Notes under the pieces: model-generated | Database searches by the model: none | The model's input: the letters and a program-made list of their open reading frames with translations, nothing else | Told to the model about the DNA's origin: nothing | In this document: positions 60,475 through 63,203 of the stretch, one piece after another | Position numbering within the stretch: the first letter of the stretch is position 1 | How the letters are laid out: every line of letters starts with the position of its first letter | Position numbers and translations under genes: made by a program | DNA from: Bacteroidetes bacterium GWF2_35_48 | GTDB lineage: Bacteria; Bacteroidota; Bacteroidia; Bacteroidales; GWF2-35-48 | DNA: 63,203 nt | Reading direction: 5' to 3' | NCBI GenBank assembly: GCA_001769125.1 | Contig: MEOG01000058.1 | Location: forward strand, 1-63,203

Positions 60475-63102
60475 ATGAAAAAATTATATATTCCCATACT
60501 TTTATTAATTGGGATCAGCATGAGTGCTAATGCCCAGGAAAAATTAAATAAAGGATTTAAAGTAGACAAGCCCAATTCGATTAATTTTTCAAATACTGCA
60601 TCTGAAAAATCGAGTGAAGAAATTAAAGGAAATAAATACACTTTTAATTACACGTACAACAAAGCAATAATTTCATACAATAATGCAGACATGCTAACTT
60701 TAGAAGGAAAAAGACGCCTTGCAGAAAGTTATCATTTTATGAAACAAAATAAAGAAGCCGAAGCAATTTATTTAGACCTGATAAATTTACCACAAGGGGT
60801 AATTTCTGAGGATTTTTATAATTATGCGATGGTATTAAAATCAAATCAAAAATACGATCTTGCAACTATTTGCATGGAGAAATTTAAAGCTTTAAAGCCA
60901 ACTGATTTGAGGGCAAAAAGTTTTGCGGCAAATAATGCAGAATTAAAAAACATTTTAAAGGATTGGGGAAAATACAGAATTGATTCTTTAAATATTAATA
61001 CTACAGCCAAGGATTTTGGCACTTGTTTTTATAAAGATAAAATAATTTTTGCTTCTACCCGTGCAGTTCCTAAGATGTTTAAACATAAAGATAACTGGAA
61101 GAAAAAACCGTATTTCGACATGTATATTGCAGAAGTTGAAAAAAACCAACTTGTAAACCCTGAAGTTTTCAATAAAGAAATGAATGGAAAACTAAATGAT
61201 GGACCTGCAAGTTTTAGTAATGATGGTAATTTCATGGCATTTTCAAGAAATAATTATAAAGATAAAAGTAAAGACTGGGTCGTTGAAATTCAAATATATT
61301 TCAGCACATTCAGCAATAATAAATGGACAGAGCCGGAACCTTTTGTTTTAAACAATCAAGAGTATTCTGTAGGTCAGCCATGTCTTACGTCTGATGGAAA
61401 TACCATGTATTTTACAAGCGATATGCCGGGTGGCTTAGGAGGCGCAGATATTTATAGAATACATAAAAGCACAAGCGGAGCCTGGGGTTTGCCAGAGAAT
61501 TTAGGCGATAAAATAAATACTGAGGGCAATGAAATGTTTCCCTTTTATGAAGAAAAAAATAAAGTTTTGTTTTTCGCATCTGATGGACTTTATGGGCTAG
61601 GAGGTCTTGATATCTTTATCTCAACTGATAAAGGGAATGGATTTGACAGTGTAAAAAATGCCGGCTACCCTTTAAATACAGAGTATGACGATTTTGCTCT
61701 GATAATAGATAACAAATTAAAAAAAGGTTATTTTTCTTCAGACAGAAAAGGTGGAAAAGGAAGTGACGATATTTATGCAATCGAATTTCGTGATGAATTG
61801 AAACCTATCAAGGCAACAGATATTACAAAAAATGATTCAGCGCTGCAACATTCAGAAATTGTAGTTGTCAATTCAAACTCAAACTCAAATTCAAATTCTG
61901 ATGTATCTTTTACAGTTGCTTCTCCAAAAAATATTCCTACTGAACTCAGAGTAAGAGAAACATTTCCGATTCGTAATTATGTATTTTTTGATGCAGGAAC
62001 AACAGACATTTCTTATCGTTATGTATTGCTCAAAAAGAATCAGGTAAAAGATTTTAAAGAAGACCAACTGGAAGTGTTTACACCTAAAGAACTGTCTGGT
62101 CGTTCAAAAAGACAGATGATTGCCTATTATAACATTTTAAATATTCTGGGTGACCGTATGGGGAAAAATCCTAATGTATCTGTAAGGTTAACCGGAGCAT
62201 CCATGGAAGGCGAAGATGACGCAATAAAAATGGCAGAATCTGTAAAAAAATATCTTGTAACTATTTTTGGAATAAAAGCCACGCGTATAAAAACAGAAGG
62301 ACGTATTAAACCAAGAGACCCATCAGAAAAGAAAGGATTCAAGCTGGAACTTGATCTTCTTCGCGAAGGCGATCGAAGGGTTACAATATGGAGTGAATCT
62401 CCTGAGCTTCTAATGGAATTCCAGAGTGGACCCGATGCCCCGTTAAAACCTGTAATCTTAAATTCTATTCAGGAAGCGCCGTTGAACAGTTATGTTGTAT
62501 TTAATGTGGTCGGGGGAATTGACTCTGTATCATCATGGTCATTGGAAATAATAGATGAAAAAGGAAAAATTCAGAATTTCGGACCTTATGATCAGGAAGT
62601 GGTAGGTATACCAGGAAAATCAATATTAGGTTCTCGCGCAAAAGGTGATTATAAAATTAAAATGAAAAGCAAAACGAAAAGTGGTAATGTAATTCAGAAA
62701 GAAACATCAGCCCACATGGTTCTTTGGACAGCACCTACAAGAGAACAGGGAATGAGATTCAGCATTATATATGAATTTAATGAATCAAAAGCAATTTCTA
62801 TTTATGAAAAGTATTTAACGGATATTGTTATTCCAAAGATTCCTAAAGATGCAATGGTTATTGTTTCAGGTTATACAGATATTATTGGTTTTGTTGCGCA
62901 TAATCAGAAATTATCTCTTGCAAGAGCAAATGATGTAAAAGGCATTCTTGAAAAAGGACTTAAGGTTGCCGGCAGAAGTGATGTTAAATTCGAAGTTTAT
63001 GGATTCGGCGAAGATGCAAATACATCACCGTTTGACAATAAATATCCTGAAGAACGCTTTTATAATCGTACCGTAATTATTGACATCATCCCAAATAAGT
63101 AA
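60475..63102 (+). CDS. PorE-like protein: TPR, PD40 propeller, OmpA-like domains, second copy
   Basis: The 875-residue protein has a signal peptide ending ANAQ (residue 21). TPR-like helices lie at about 60-165 (NYAMVLKSNQKYDLATICME). PD40 propeller blades at about 185-445 carry FTSDMPGGLGGADIYR, FFASDGLYGLGGLDIF and YFSSDRKGGKGSDDIY. A divergent OmpA-like region lies near 500-650, and the OmpA domain at about 770-870 has VSGYTDIIGFVAHNQKLSLA and ends RTVIIDIIPNK. Gly-Tyr-Thr-Asp supplies the conserved Asp; the second conserved position is Ala-Arg in LARAND. It would tie the PorP-type protein to peptidoglycan, and starts 21 bp after that gene. Confidence 0.9.
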   Translation: MKKLYIPILLLIGISMSANAQEKLNKGFKVDKPNSINFSNTASEKSSEEIKGNKYTFNYTYNKAIISYNNADMLTLEGKRRLAESYHFMKQNKEAEAIYLDLINLPQGVISEDFYNYAMVLKSNQKYDLATICMEKFKALKPTDLRAKSFAANNAELKNILKDWGKYRIDSLNINTTAKDFGTCFYKDKIIFASTRAVPKMFKHKDNWKKKPYFDMYIAEVEKNQLVNPEVFNKEMNGKLNDGPASFSNDGNFMAFSRNNYKDKSKDWVVEIQIYFSTFSNNKWTEPEPFVLNNQEYSVGQPCLTSDGNTMYFTSDMPGGLGGADIYRIHKSTSGAWGLPENLGDKINTEGNEMFPFYEEKNKVLFFASDGLYGLGGLDIFISTDKGNGFDSVKNAGYPLNTEYDDFALIIDNKLKKGYFSSDRKGGKGSDDIYAIEFRDELKPIKATDITKNDSALQHSEIVVVNSNSNSNSNSDVSFTVASPKNIPTELRVRETFPIRNYVFFDAGTTDISYRYVLLKKNQVKDFKEDQLEVFTPKELSGRSKRQMIAYYNILNILGDRMGKNPNVSVRLTGASMEGEDDAIKMAESVKKYLVTIFGIKATRIKTEGRIKPRDPSEKKGFKLELDLLREGDRRVTIWSESPELLMEFQSGPDAPLKPVILNSIQEAPLNSYVVFNVVGGIDSVSSWSLEIIDEKGKIQNFGPYDQEVVGIPGKSILGSRAKGDYKIKMKSKTKSGNVIQKETSAHMVLWTAPTREQGMRFSIIYEFNESKAISIYEKYLTDIVIPKIPKDAMVIVSGYTDIIGFVAHNQKLSLARANDVKGILEKGLKVAGRSDVKFEVYGFGEDANTSPFDNKYPEERFYNRTVIIDIIPNK

Positions 63103-63133
63103 ACACAAAAAAGTATACTAATCACGGTCATAA

Positions 63134-63164
63134 TTTGCGTAAATAAAATAAATAATTATCTTTG
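63134..63164 (+). promoter_or_regulatory. Standard Bacteroidota promoter
   Basis: TTTG at 63134-63137 and TATCTTTG at 63157-63164 are 19 bp apart, matching the main sigma-factor consensus. There are no ATGTAAC heptamers, so it serves as a contrast to the regulon modules. It would drive the gene beginning at 63180. Confidence 0.75.
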
Positions 63165-63179
63165 TACAAAAACAGAGAT

Positions 63180-63203
63180 ATGATAAAAATAAAAATTACA
63201 AAA
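63180..63203 (+). CDS. Start of a gene cut by the window edge
   Basis: An ATG 16 nt after the -7 element opens a frame reading MIKIKITK to the end of the window. The promoter just upstream makes a real gene likely; nothing can be said about its product. Confidence 0.4.

Overview
The window is A+T-rich DNA from a Bacteroidota chromosome. The evidence is type IX secretion (T9SS) C-terminal sorting domains of both type A and type B, PorP/SprF and PorE-like proteins, SprB-like and PKD adhesin repeats, and promoters of the Bacteroidota form (TTTG, 19 bp, TAnnTTTG, e.g. 63134-63164). I cannot name the species. No rRNA, tRNA, CRISPR array, prophage or transposase gene was seen.

Layout. 458-3044: a small outer-membrane barrel protein, a coiled-coil stress-type protein and a first ice-binding-like (DUF3494) protein. 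3273-7724: a hybrid histidine kinase, an HPt protein and two REC proteins, one with a C-terminal membrane anchor. 8398-11481: two secreted DUF3494 proteins with type A sorting domains. 11787-19709: a stress island (lmo0937-like membrane protein, CsbD-like protein, two universal stress proteins, Dps, a P-type ATPase, small hydrophilic proteins, CbpA and CbpM). 20404-34012: a signalling block (two REC-PP2C phosphatases, CheR, CheB, two very large hybrid kinases, two REC-histidine kinases). 34624-39692: an operon with a fused ABC transporter, a lipoprotein and two paralogous secreted proteins. 40338-47947 and 55097-63102: two parallel triads of giant type B T9SS substrate, PorP/SprF protein and PorE-like TPR-PD40-OmpA protein. 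Between them, 49666-54770 holds two more repeat-rich surface proteins, and 47966-48839 has two genes on the minus strand.

The most striking signal is regulatory. Eleven promoters share a rigid module of about 65 bp: TGTGAANN, then two ATGTAAC-like heptamers exactly 21 bp apart, then a -7 TTTG about 26 bp after the second heptamer, with no -33 box. It precedes all five DUF3494 genes, the barrel protein, the first PP2C gene, cheR, the ABC operon, a small stress-island protein and, on the minus strand, a CsbD-like gene. This looks like one activator-dependent regulon joining surface adhesins, signalling and stress functions.

The second signal is a dense population of short palindromic non-autonomous elements. 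Several have clean target duplications: two families ending GTG...CAC with TANNTA duplications, and two with 9-bp duplications. One element sits exactly between cbpA and cbpM and has rewritten the end of cbpA. Another is nested in an older repeat whose empty site survives elsewhere in the window. A third lies in the leader of a regulon gene.
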